From positions 1,848,001-1,912,000 of the forward strand of contig JAYJMM010000090.1 in NCBI GenBank assembly GCA_037349105.1: 64,000 nt of DNA, read 5' to 3'. This DNA comes from Limnomonas spitsbergensis (taxonomy: Eukaryota; Chlorophyta; Chlorophyceae; Chlamydomonadales). Shown one piece after another: positions 50,770 to 62,700 of this stretch (position 1 is its first letter; every line of letters starts with the position of its first letter). The position numbers were made by a program, and so were the translations under genes. The notes under the pieces are model-generated. The model was not told where the DNA came from. It did no database searches and saw only the letters and a program-made list of their open reading frames with translations.

Positions 50770-53700
50770 ATGGATCAGCAGCTTGGTTATGGAGACCGGC
50801 AGCAGGGCCCCGGCTCGGGCCAAGAGATCTGCTTGCCGGAAACGGTCATAGAGGTCAGCACCGCTCTCACAGAAAATCATCCGGTACACATATTGACACA
50901 TGTGCTGCACGTGTGCGATGCTGGGATAAGGATGGCGTGCTGACACTCTCCGAAAAATACAGCATCGACACATAAGCGCAGGTCTCCCACCCCCCCGACA
51001 CACGCGCACGCACTGACCTTAGACACAGCATACACATTTGATTTAACTCCGGCCCTCTTTTGTGTCACTACGCGCGCAGACGATAGCACGGTTTATGTAC
51101 GGCACACAGCTGCAGCGCGCTCGAGCAGTGGACAAGCGATGGCGAGCAGCCATGAGCAACACGGTGCGCACAGTCGTCGTATCACCACGGCAATGGACGC
51201 AAGGACCGCGGGAGAAGAGCCAGGCGCTCATCCAGGCCTTCAAAGGTCTCAACACAGTGCAGGTATACTGAACCGGGGTGTTTCTGTGTGTGTGTGTGTG
51301 TGTCTATGTGGACAGGAATGCTGCACATCGTTTTTGTGTGTGTGTACATGTATGTGTTTGTGTGAACATCGGTTCTGTACAGAAGGGACAGTGGTGCTGG
51401 CAGCTCACATGCCTGCGTGGCTATAGAGGGTTGACTGTCTATCTCTGCATGGCTATATTGCGGGTTGGCATGCAACATCACTTGTGGACTTATATCTGGC
51501 CAAGGGGAGTTGGTGCAATGAGCTATAAGTCAGAGTGAGGAGAGGGAGCACCGAGTGAGGGGGAGTGGGATCAGAGCGAGAGACTTCCAGCTCCTGAAGC
51601 ATCTGCAGGGCCATGGGGTGGACAGATGGGCTGGATGTATCTCCTTGTCAGGGACGCATGGTGCATGCAATAATCCCTCACGTGCTACTGCTTGAACTGA
51701 AGCATGGCTCGCTTACCCCATGCATTTGCTCATCACGCATGAGAGACGGCGTGCCATGCTGATGCCCCCATGCGTGAGTCAGTCACGCATGGAAGTTGGA
51801 GCTGGCTGCTGCATGCTCCCACCCCCTTTCACACATGTCTCTCCTGTCTATCCCAGCCGGTAGAGCCGGTGCTGGCCTCGCTGATCACATTAAGTGGAAG
51901 CATAGGGGCCTTGGCTGCTCGGGCGCGGTATATGCATGTAATATTAGGTCCTGGACCCTAAGCTCTGAGCACTTCACCCTGAGACTTGAGCCCTAAGGCC
52001 TGAACCCAAAGACCTGAATGCAAAGACCTGAACCCTTAAATCTGTACCGTAAGACCTAGACCCTAACCCTGCTGCCGCAGCTCGTCATGGATGCCAACAG
52101 GAACCCTCGGAACTTCGACCCCTCCGTGGTCTCAGAGGCCCTGTATCCCTTTGTCGACTGCCCCTCCCTCAATTGCTTGCACATCGTGTGGAGGACTTGG
52201 TGAGAGGGATGACCACTGTGGACTCAGCTCCTCAGCTCAGGGGTTTAGGACTCGTTATACAGGGGTCAGCAGTGTTCCTTTTTCGTGATTCAGCTACATT
52301 TCAGCTACACTCCGGCCTCTGGCTGGGGACCCCATTCATAGCCAGCCATGCTGCTTCCACCACCAGTCATAGGTCGGTCTGGGTTTGAACCAATCTGGCC
52401 TTTGCCAGTCGCGGGGCGGCCAGCCAAAGGTGGACTTGTAGCCGGAAAACAAAACTAGGATTCAGTGCTCGCAGATTCTAGGGTTTGGGGCTAGAGGTGA
52501 CGGCCTCAAGCCACCAATATTTCTTGCTTGGGCTACAAGACCACCATCAGCAGGCCGCCCCGCGGCCGTCAGAGGCCCGATTGCGACCAAACCTGGACCG
52601 GCCTACGGCTGGTGGCCCCAGCAGCATGGCTGGCCACACCTGGGGCCTCTGGGGGGGAGACATGTTGTAGCTGAAATGTAGCCAAGTCCCGAAAGAAGAA
52701 ACGCTGCAAGGGCCCTGGTAAGCCATCCCAGCTGTCAGCCGGGGTTTATTTGAAGTGCGTGCTAGACCCTCTTTGGATGGCGACTGTTGCAGGCAACTGG
52801 GCCAATGGGGACCAGATTTTGACCGGCCTACGAGACAGGGAGCCCAGACAGAAGGGCTTTCTGCACCGGGTCCCCCCCGGCTGTGCCCGTGATGTAGCTG
52901 AATCATAGCTGACAGGTGCATGGCCAAAAATGGAATCCTTGAAGTATCATTGGAGTTTGGGGACTTCAAAGGTTTAGGGTTAAGGGTTCGAGGACTTGAA
53001 GGGGGGACCCATGCTCCTGGCAGCCGGCTGCCGCGCTGTACCATAGCACATCTCCTTCGTAATGGGAGGTGTCTTATCCTGCTAGGCCCTGATCCCGCTA
53101 GACCCCTTCCTTCATGCTATACAACCGTTTCCCGCTGCGCCCCCTATCGCTACATCTTTTCCCGTTCGTACAGGTCTACCCCCTTTACATAAAAAAATAT
53201 CCAACTTACCCTGCCTAGCCAGTTCACCCTGCTGCCCCCCTCCCCCCCCATCCTCCCTGCTGGCTCAGCCTGTCTCCTGCCCCATGAACACGCCTCCCTC
53301 AGGATTCTGCCCAATGAGGGTTACTATGAGGAATATTTCGACACCTTTGTGGAGCGGTGGACCTCCCTGGCCACGTTGCTACATCAAGGTTTTAAGGTAT
53401 GTCCGTGTGTCAGGTTTTGGTTACATTTTTCAGTAGCAACTGGTAATTTTATTTTCAGGTTGGTCAGGCGATGCCTGGTGTGGGTGTGATGAGACATTTC
53501 CTGACTGGTGCAATGCGCTGGACGACCTCCCTGGCCTGGCCACTCTGTTTTGTTAAGGCTTCACTTTGTAGGATGGCTTTCAGGTTGAACATACACCGTT
53601 CAAAACCAAACAAAGCCCTGCCCGCCTCCCCTTATTTCTCCAACCTCGGCCCATGCTGCGCATGCAGCTACCTGAAAAGAGATATCATAATATGACCAAA

Positions 53701-56700
53701 CAAAGCTCTGCCCCCCCCCTTCTCCCTCCAGCTTCGGCCCATGCCGCGCACGCAGCTACCTGAACCTGCATGTCCTTGCCGAGTGCGTCTCGCTCCTCTC
53801 TGTTTGACAGCAATCAGGGAGCAAGGGCAGGAAGGAAAGAAAAATAACAATAATAAATGATGATAATAATAATATTAATAATAATAGTGTGACCAAACAA
53901 AGCCCCACCCCCCTTATTTCTTCAGCACCCTTTGCCGAAGTGGCTCCTGGACAAATAAGGAGGATGGGAGGCAGAGCATTGTTTGACTACATCGCCAGAC
54001 ACCCCTCTCCCCTGCCTGCACCTGCCCAATTAGTGCTTTCGAACAGCGTGAGAAAATAAAGATCTGACACCCCATCCCATTTCATCAGCACCCTGCACCA
54101 CGTCTCCTTGCTCCTCCCTCCTTACCTCCACCCCACTCCCCTGCCTCCACCTGTCCAGCCGGTACTCCCTCTCCCCTTACCTTCACCCCTCTTCCCTTAC
54201 CTGCACCTCTCTCTCCTTACCTTCACCCCTCTTCCCTTACCTGCACCTCTCTCTCCTTACCTTCACCCCTCTTCCCTTACCTGCAGCTCTCTCTCCTTAC
54301 CTTCACCCCTCTTCCCTTACCTGCACCTCTCTCTCCTTACCTTCACCCCTCTTCCCTTACCTGCACCTCTCCCTCCTTACCTTCACCCCTCTTCCCTTAC
54401 CTGCACCTCTCTCTCCTTACCTTCACCCCTCTTCCCTTACCTGCACCTCTCTCTCCTTACCTTCACCCCTCTTCCCTTACCTGCACCTCACTCTCCTTAC
54501 CTTCACCCCTCTTCCCTTACCTGCACCTCACTCTCCTTACCTTGTCCCCTCTCCCCTGTCTGCACCTGTCCAGCCTGTGCTCTCTCTTCTTGAACCCAAG
54601 CTGAACCGATGATCCGTGCCTCCTTGCACCTCTCTCTCCTTACCTCCACCCCTCTCCCCTGTCTGCACCTGTCCAGCCAGTACTCCCTCTCCCCTCACCT
54701 TCACCCCTCTTCCCTGCCTCCATCTGTCCAGCAGGTACTCCCTCTTCCCTTACCTGCACCTCTCTCCCCTGCCTCCACCTGTCCAGCCGGTACTTCCCCT
54801 CTCCTTACCTTAACCCCTCTCCTCTGCCTGCACCTGTCCAGCCAGTACTCCCTCTCCTCGCACCCAAGCTGGCCAGCATCGACATCAACGCGCAGAGTAA
54901 CATGCTCAAGATGCTGCAACCCCAGCTAGCCAGCCTCACCCAGCTGACCTCACTAAGGTAAGAGGAAGTGATTCCTTTAGGTTGCTTCAGCTAAATGCCT
55001 ATATCACTACCTTTAGACGTCTGCATCTCCAGCTAGCCAGCCTCATCCAGCTTGCTGAGGTGATAGGAAAGGATTAGATGAAGGCGCTTCAGCCATGTCA
55101 CTCCCTACAGCCCAGGACATCTGCAGCCTCAGGAGGCCAGCCTCACCCAGCTGACATCTCTGAGGTGAGAGGAAGTGATTCTCATTCTCAGAATACTTCA
55201 GCTACATCCCAGCTACACTTCAGCTACATCACAGCCTATGGGCTATGGCCCAATTTATCGGCAGCACCAGCTGGCTAGCCTTTTTTGTTCATGTCACTGG
55301 GGAGAGAGGAGGATCACCTTGTCCGCCTATCACAGACACACTTGACAGGCCTCCTCGCAACAGGCCAGCCTTACCCAGCTGATGTCACTGAAAGGATAGG
55401 AGGCTTTTGAGGGTCATCAGTCTCAAGAGGGTTTAACCCCACTTGCCCTGCCCCATCCCGCATATCCTACCCTACCTGCCCGCCCCGCTTGATCCCACCC
55501 CACCAGCCCCACCTCACCCCAACCCACCCCACCTGCCCCATCCTGCCTAATCCCACCCCACCAGCCCGCCCCGCTCTATCCGACCCCACCTGCCCCGCCC
55601 CGCTAACTCCCACCCCACCCCACCTGTCCGACCCTACCTGCCCTGCTCCACCCCACCCCACCCCACCCCACTCCTCCCCACCTGCCCCACCCCGCCCCGC
55701 CCCACCCCACCTGCCCCACTCTTCCTGCCCTGTCCCACCTCACCTCACCCCACCCCACCCCACCCCACCCCACCCCACCTGCCCCACCCTACCTGCCCTG
55801 CCTCACCCCACCCCACCCACCCCACCCCACCCCACCCCAGTTGCCCCACCCCACCCCAGCCCACCCCACCTGCCCCACATTACCTGCCCTGCCCCACCCC
55901 GCCCCACCCCACCCCACCTGTCCCACCCTACCTGCCCTGATCCACCCCACCTGCCCTGCCACACCCCACCCCACCCCACCTGCCCTGCCACACCCCACCC
56001 CACCCCACCCCACCCCACCCCACCCCACCCCACCTGCCCCACCCCGCCCCGCCCCACCCCACCCCACCCCACCTGCCCCACCCCACCTCACCTGTCCCAC
56101 CCTACCTGCCCAGCTCCACCCCACCCACCCCACCCCTCCCCACCTGCCCCACCCCGCCCCGCCCCACCCCACCTGCCCCACTCTTCCTGCCCTGTCCCAC
56201 CTCACCCCACCCCACCCCGCCCCACCCCACCCCACCTGCCCCACCTTACCTGCCCTGCCCCACCCCACCCCAGTTGCCCCACCCCACCCCACCCCACTCC
56301 ACCTGCCCTGCCACACCCCACCCCACCCCACCCCACCTGCCCTGCCACACCCCACCCCACCCCACCCCACCCTACCTGCCCTTCCCCACCCCACCCCACC
56401 CCACCCTACCCCACCCCAGTTGCCCCACCCCACCCCACCCCACTCCACCTGCCCTGCCACACCCCACCCCACCCCACCCCACCCCACCTGCCCTTCCCCA
56501 CCCCACCTGCCTCACCCCTCTTCCTTGATGCCCAGGTACAGCCTCTCGGACCACTACACTGTTTGCAGCGATGACGCGTGCGTGCTCAGCAGCCTAGTCA
56601 GCCTTAAGACATTGTACATCCGGTGAGTCATCACTGTACATCCAGTGTATTGTCATTGTAGTAATCTACAGCATTGTCAGCATGTGAGTTGTCACTAAAC

Positions 56701-59700
56701 GTCTGGTGAGTTGTCACTGTGCATTCAGTGATTGTCTATGTAGCGCTATACAGCATGTGAGTGGACACTGTACATCTGATGAGTTGTCACTTCACATCCG
56801 GTGTGTTGTCACTGTAGCACTGTACATCCGGTGAGTTGTCCCTGTACATCCAGTTAGTACATCAATGCCTCAATGTGCACGTTTGGTCAGACTGCCTAAC
56901 AAAAAAACAAAAAAACAAAAAAACAAAAAAACAGCCTCACTTGAAGCGCAGTGAGGGTTAAGGGTTTAGGGTGAGGGCTAAGGGTAGCAGCTCTCCCTGC
57001 TGGGAGTACTAGGTAACTACATACTGCCTGTCTACCTACCCCCCTCCTCTGCCATTCTGCCTGCCCCCCTGCCTGCCCGCCTGCCTACCTGCCCCACCTG
57101 CCTGCCCGCCTACCTACCTGCCTCCCTGCCCCCCTGTCTGCCTGCCTACCCACCCTCCTCTATGCCTGCCTGCCCGCCTGCCTCCCTGCCTCCCTGCCCC
57201 CCTGTCTGCCTGCCTACCCACCCTCCTCTATGCCTGCCTGCCCTCCTGCCTCCCTGCCCCCCTGCCTGCCTGCCTACCCACCCTCCTCTATGCCTGCCTA
57301 CCTGCCTGCCCGCCTGCCTGCCTGCCTGCCCGCCTACCTGCCCGCCTACCCGCCTGCCTACCTGCCCGCCCTTTTGTCTGTGGGCATCAGGTGCTGGCTG
57401 ACGACCAACTTCTCCGAAACCCTGATGATTGCAATAAGCGGCCTCACCAACCTGAACAGGTGACAGGGTGATCGAGGGGAAGTAGGTGGAGGGGCAGGGG
57501 AAAGGGCTGGGCAGGTGACAGGGTGATCGAGGGGACGAGCAGGTGGAGGGGCAGGGGAAAGGGCTGGGCAGGTGACAGGGTGATCGAGGGGACGAGCAGG
57601 TGGAGGGGCAGGGGAAAGGGCTGGGCAGGTGACAGGGTGATCGAGGGGACGAGCAGGTGGAGGGGCAGGGGAAAGGGCTGGGCAGGTGACAGGGTGATGG
57701 AGGGGACGAGCAGGTGGAGGGGCAGGGGAAAGGGCTGGGCAGGTGACAGGGTGATCGAGGGGACGAGCAGGTGGAGGGGCAGGGGAAAGGGCTGGGCAGG
57801 TGACAGGGTGATCGAGGGGACAAGCGGGTGGAGGGGCAGGGGAAAGGGCTGGGCAGGTGACAGGGTGATCGAGGGGACGAGCAGGTGGAGGGGCAGGGGA
57901 AAGGGCTGGGCAGGTGACAGGGTGATTGAGGGGACGAGCAGGTGGAGGGGCAGGGGAAAGGGCTGGGCAGGTGACAGGGTGATCGAGGGGACGAGCAGGT
58001 GGAGGGGCAGAGGAAAGGGCTGGGCAGGTGACAGGGTGATCGAGGGGACGAGTGGGAGGAGGGGCAGGGGAAAGGGCTGGGCAGGTGACAGGGTGATCGA
58101 GGGGACGAGCAGGTGGAGGGGCAGGTGAAAGGGCTGGGCAGGTGACAGGGTGATGGAGGGGACGAGCAGGTGGTGGGGCAGGGGAAAGGGCTGGGCAGGT
58201 GACAGGGTGATCGAGGGGACGAGCAGGTGGAGGGGCAGGGGAAAGGGCTGGGCAGGTGACAGGGTGATCGAGGGGACGAGCGGGAGGAGGGGCAGGGGAA
58301 AGGGCTGGGCAGGTGACAGGGTGATCGAGGGGACGAGCAGGTGGAGGGGCAGGGGAAAGGGCTGGGCAGGTGACAGGGTGATCGAGGGGACGAGCAGGTG
58401 GAGGGGCAGGGGAAAGGGCTGGGCAGGTGACAGGGTGATGGAGGGGACGAGCAGGTGGAGGGGCAGGGGAAAGGGCTGGGCAGGTGACAGGGTGATCGAG
58501 GGGACGAGCAGGTGGAGGGGCAGGGGAAAGGGCTGGGCAGGTGACAGGGTGATCGAGGGGACAAGCGGGTGGAGGGGCAGGGGAAAGGGCTGGGCAGGTG
58601 ACAGGGTGATCGAGGGGACGAGCAGGTGGAGGGGCAGGGGAAAGGGCTGGGCAGGTGACAGGGTGATTGAGGGGACGAGCAGGTGGAGGGGCAGGGGAAA
58701 GGGCTGGGCAGGTGACAGGGTGATCGAGGGGACGAGCAGGTGGAGGGGCAGAGGAAAGGGCTGGGCAGGTGACAGGGTGATCGAGGGGACGAGTGGGAGG
58801 AGGGGCAGGGGAAAGGGCTGGGCAGGTGACAGGGTGATCGAGGGGACGAGCAGGTGGAGGGGCAGGTGAAAGGGCTGGGCAGGTGACAGGGTGATGGAGG
58901 GGACGAGCAGGTGGTGGGGCAGGGGAAAGGGCTGGGCAGGTGACAGGGTGATCGAGGGGACGAGCAGGTGGAGGGGCAGGGGAAAGGGCTGGGCAGGTGA
59001 CAGGGTGATCGAGGGGACGAGCGGGAGGAGGGGCAGGGGAAAGGGCTGGGCAGGTGACAGGGTGATCGAGGGGACGAGCAGGTGGAGGGGCAGGGGAAAG
59101 GGCTGGGCAGGTGACAGGGTGATGGAGGGGACGAGCAGGTGGAGGGGCAGGTGAAAGGGCTGGGCAGGTGACAGGGTGATTGAGGGGACGAGCAGGTGGA
59201 GGGGCAGGGGAAAGGGCTGGGCAGGTGACAGGGTGATGGAGGGGACGAGCAGGTGGAGGGGCAGGGGAAAGGGCTGGGCAGGTGACAGGGTGATCGAGGG
59301 GACGAGCAGGTGGAGGGGCAGGGGAAAGGGCTGGGCAGGGGAAAGGGTGATGGAGGGGACGAGCAGGTGGAGGGGCAGGTGAAAGGGCTGGGCAGGTGAC
59401 AGGGTGATGGAGGGGACGAGCAGGTGGTGGGGCAGGGGAAAGGGCTGGGCAGGTGACAGGGTGATGGAGGGGACGAGCAGGTGGAGGGGCAGGGGAAAGG
59501 GCTGGGCAGGTGACAGGGTGATCGAGGGGACGAGCAGGTGGAGGGGCAGGGGAAAGGGCTGGGCAGGTGACAGGGTGATGGAGGGGACGAGCAGGTGGAG
59601 GGGCAGGGGAAAGGGCCTGGCAGGTGACAGGGTGATCGAGGGGACGAGCAGGTGGAGGGGCAGGGGAAAGGGCTGGGCAGGTGACAGGGTGATGGAGGGG

Positions 59701-62700
59701 ACGAGCGGGAGGAGGGGCAGGGGAAAGGGCTGGGCAGGTGACAGGGTGATGGAGGGGACGAGCAGGTGGAGGGGCAGGGGAAAGGGCTGGGCAGGTGACA
59801 GGGTGATTGAGGGGACGAGCAGGTGGAGGGGCAGGGGAAAGGGCTGGGCAGGTGACAGGGTGATGGAGGGGACGAGCAGGTGGAGGGGCAGGGGAAAGGG
59901 CTGGGCAGGTGACAGGGTGATCGAGGGGACGAGCAGGTGGAGGGGCAGGGGAAAGGGCTGGGCAGGTGACAGGGTGATTGAGGGGACGAGCAGGTGGAGG
60001 GGCAGGGGAAAGGGCTGGGCAGGTGACAGGGTGATGGAGGGGACGAGCAGGTGGAGGGGCAGGGGAAAGGGCCTGGCAGGTGACAGGGTGATCGAGGGGA
60101 CGAGCAGGTGGAGGGGCAGGGGAAAGGGCTGGGCAGGTGACAGGGTGATCGAGGGGACGAGCAGGTGGAGGGGCAGGGGAAAGGGCTGGGCAGGTGACAG
60201 GGTGATGGAGGGGACGAGCAGGTGGAGGGGCAGGTGAAAGGGCTGGGCAGGTGACAGGGTGATTGAGGGGACGAGCAGGTGGAGGGGCAGGGGAAAGGGC
60301 TGGGCAGGTGACAGGGTGATGGAGGGGACGAGCAGGTGGAGGGGCAGGGGAAAGGGCTGGGCAGGTGACAGGGTGATCGAGGGGACGAGCAGGTGGAGGG
60401 GCAGGGGAAAGGGCTGGGCAGGGGAAAGGGTGATGGAGGGGACGAGCAGGTGGAGGGGCAGGTGAAAGGGCTGGGCAGGTGACAGGGTGATGGAGGGGAC
60501 GAGCAGGTGGTGGGGCAGGGGAAAGGGCTGGGCAGGTGACAGGGTGATGGAGGGGACGAGCAGGTGGAGGGGCAGGGGAAAGGGCTGGGCAGGTGACAGG
60601 GTGATCGAGGGGACGAGCAGGTGGAGGGGCAGGGGAAAGGGCTGGGCAGGTGACAGGGTGATGGAGGGGACGAGCAGGTGGAGGGGCAGGGGAAAGGGCC
60701 TGGCAGGTGACAGGGTGATCGAGGGGACGAGCAGGTGGAGGGGCAGGGGAAAGGGCTGGGCAGGTGACAGGGTGATGGAGGGGACGAGCGGGAGGAGGGG
60801 CAGGGGAAAGGGCTGGGCAGGTGACAGGGTGATGGAGGGGACGAGCAGGTGGAGGGGCAGGGGAAAGGGCTGGGCAGGTGACAGGGTGATTGAGGGGACG
60901 AGCAGGTGGAGGGGCAGGGGAAAGGGCTGGGCAGGTGACAGGGTGATGGAGGGGACGAGCAGGTGGAGGGGCAGGGGAAAGGGCTGGGCAGGTGACAGGG
61001 TGATCGAGGGGACGAGCAGGTGGAGGGGCAGGGGAAAGGGCTGGGCAGGTGACAGGGTGATCGAGGGGACGAGCAGGTGGAGGGGCAGGGGAAAGGGCTG
61101 GGCAGGTGACAGGGTGATGGAGGGGACGAGCAGGTGGAGGGGCAGGGGAAAGGGCCTGGCAGGTGACAGGGTGATCGAGGGGACGAGCAGGTGGAGGGGC
61201 AGGGGAAAGGGCTGGGCAGGTGACAGGGTGATGGAGGGGACGAGCGGGAGGAGGGGCAGGGGAAAGGGCTGGGCAGGTGACAGGGTGATTGAGGGGACGA
61301 GCAGGTGGAGGGGCAGGTGAAAGGGCTGGGCAGGTGACAGGGTGATTGAGGGGACGAGCAGGAGGAGGGACAGGGGGGGGGGGGGGGGGAGGGGCAGGGG
61401 GGGGGCAGGGGCGTGCGGGGGAGAAATGGGTGGATGAGCAGGCGGAAGAGGTGGGCAGGGGCAGGCAGGGGGCAGGGGCAGGTGGCGGGCGGGGGGCAGG
61501 CGTGGGCAGGAACGTGGACAGGGGGTAAGCGGGGGGGGGGGGCAATGTATCGGGGGTAGGGTTTTGGGAAGGGGTGCGTGGTGTCAAGGTTGGGAGGCAG
61601 GGTGCCATGAGAGGGTCATGAGCGTGAGCTGGCAAGCAGAAAGGTGCCGGGCGTGGTGTGAAGGGGCGGATGGGCGATGGGCGAGGAGAGTGTGGTCGGA
61701 CATTTTGGTGGATATGAGGAAGGCAAGGTGGCAAGGGACGGGCTGGGGGACGGGCTGGCGGTGGGCGGCGTGTGGTGGGTGGGTGGGGGGTGGGGGAGGA
61801 GGTAGACGGAATGAGGAATTGACATCGGATATATTATTATACCTTTTGTTGAATGCTGCTCGTGGTAGTGGGGAAACATGGGTTCTCTGAGTGGATTCAT
61901 TTTGTCAGGCCCCAAAGCCTCTCTCCCGCGATCCTTGAAACAGGAAACTTGAAATCTCCGGTGACGTCAATCAAAAAGACTGCATTCTAACATGGCTCGA
62001 GCTGAACCCTAGACCCTCAACCCCTGACCCCTTTCTGTCAGCTTGGGGATTGGGGCTATCGGTATCCCCCCTGATGACGACATGGTCTCTAAAACATAAT
62101 GTTTGAAACCTCACATATCTGAGGCTTGATCCGTGACGTCCCTGCCCCACTTTTCGCAGCCTGGAGATCGACGCCATCAGCATTCCTCCCGACGACAACC
62201 TGGTCCCAGGCATCAGCCACCTCACCTCGCTAGTGGTGAGGAAAACCCTAAGCCTCGCTAGGGGTGAGGAAACCCTGAAGCCTAACTTGTCACGTACCTC
62301 CTGGCCATCATACTTCCATCCCTCCATACTAGCATACCCCAAGCCTCAAAATCTTCATACTCCTATACCTCCATACCTCCATACCTCCATACCTCTAGAC
62401 TTCCATACCTCCATACCTGCACATTGCAATGCCTCTGCCTGTACGCGACCTGTTCTCGCTGGTGCCAGGGAATCGCTGAAGGTTCCACTGCATCAATCCT
62501 CCATACTTCCATACCGCCACGCCTCCACACCGCCATACCAGGACCACCCCATACAGCCCATGTAACCCTGTACTCCCCTTCACCTGAAACCCTCCTTACG
62601 TACCACCCCTTCTCCATTTTCATTTCAGATGCTTGAGTCCCTGCAGAGAGCTAGGCCCTAACATCTTTATCCTGCCTCCCTTATCTTGTCCGCCCCCTCC

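Noticed and set aside
50695..51009. Minus-strand 104-codon frame as the 5' part of the WRAP73-like gene
   Set aside because: It is antisense to F-box exon 1 and shows no WD-repeat match.
51857..51927. Possible extra F-box/LRR exon (PVEPVLASLITL...)
   Set aside because: It has a cag acceptor, but its end phase does not match the next exon. Direct joining of 51262 to 52081 is in phase and restores a normal LRR.
55489..56626. 361-codon Pro/His/Thr frame and its antisense Gly/Trp frame
   Set aside because: CCCCA satellite in an intron of the F-box/LRR gene.
57358..61734. 1,458-codon minus frame and a series of + frames (APPPARPL, GTSRWRGRGK)
   Set aside because: They are a 57-bp minisatellite (19 codons) inside the F-box/LRR intron, framed by verified exons of that gene.
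62630..62660. Acceptor-like atttcag followed by ATGCTTGAGTCC
   Set aside because: It hits an in-frame TAA within 11 codons and has no donor.
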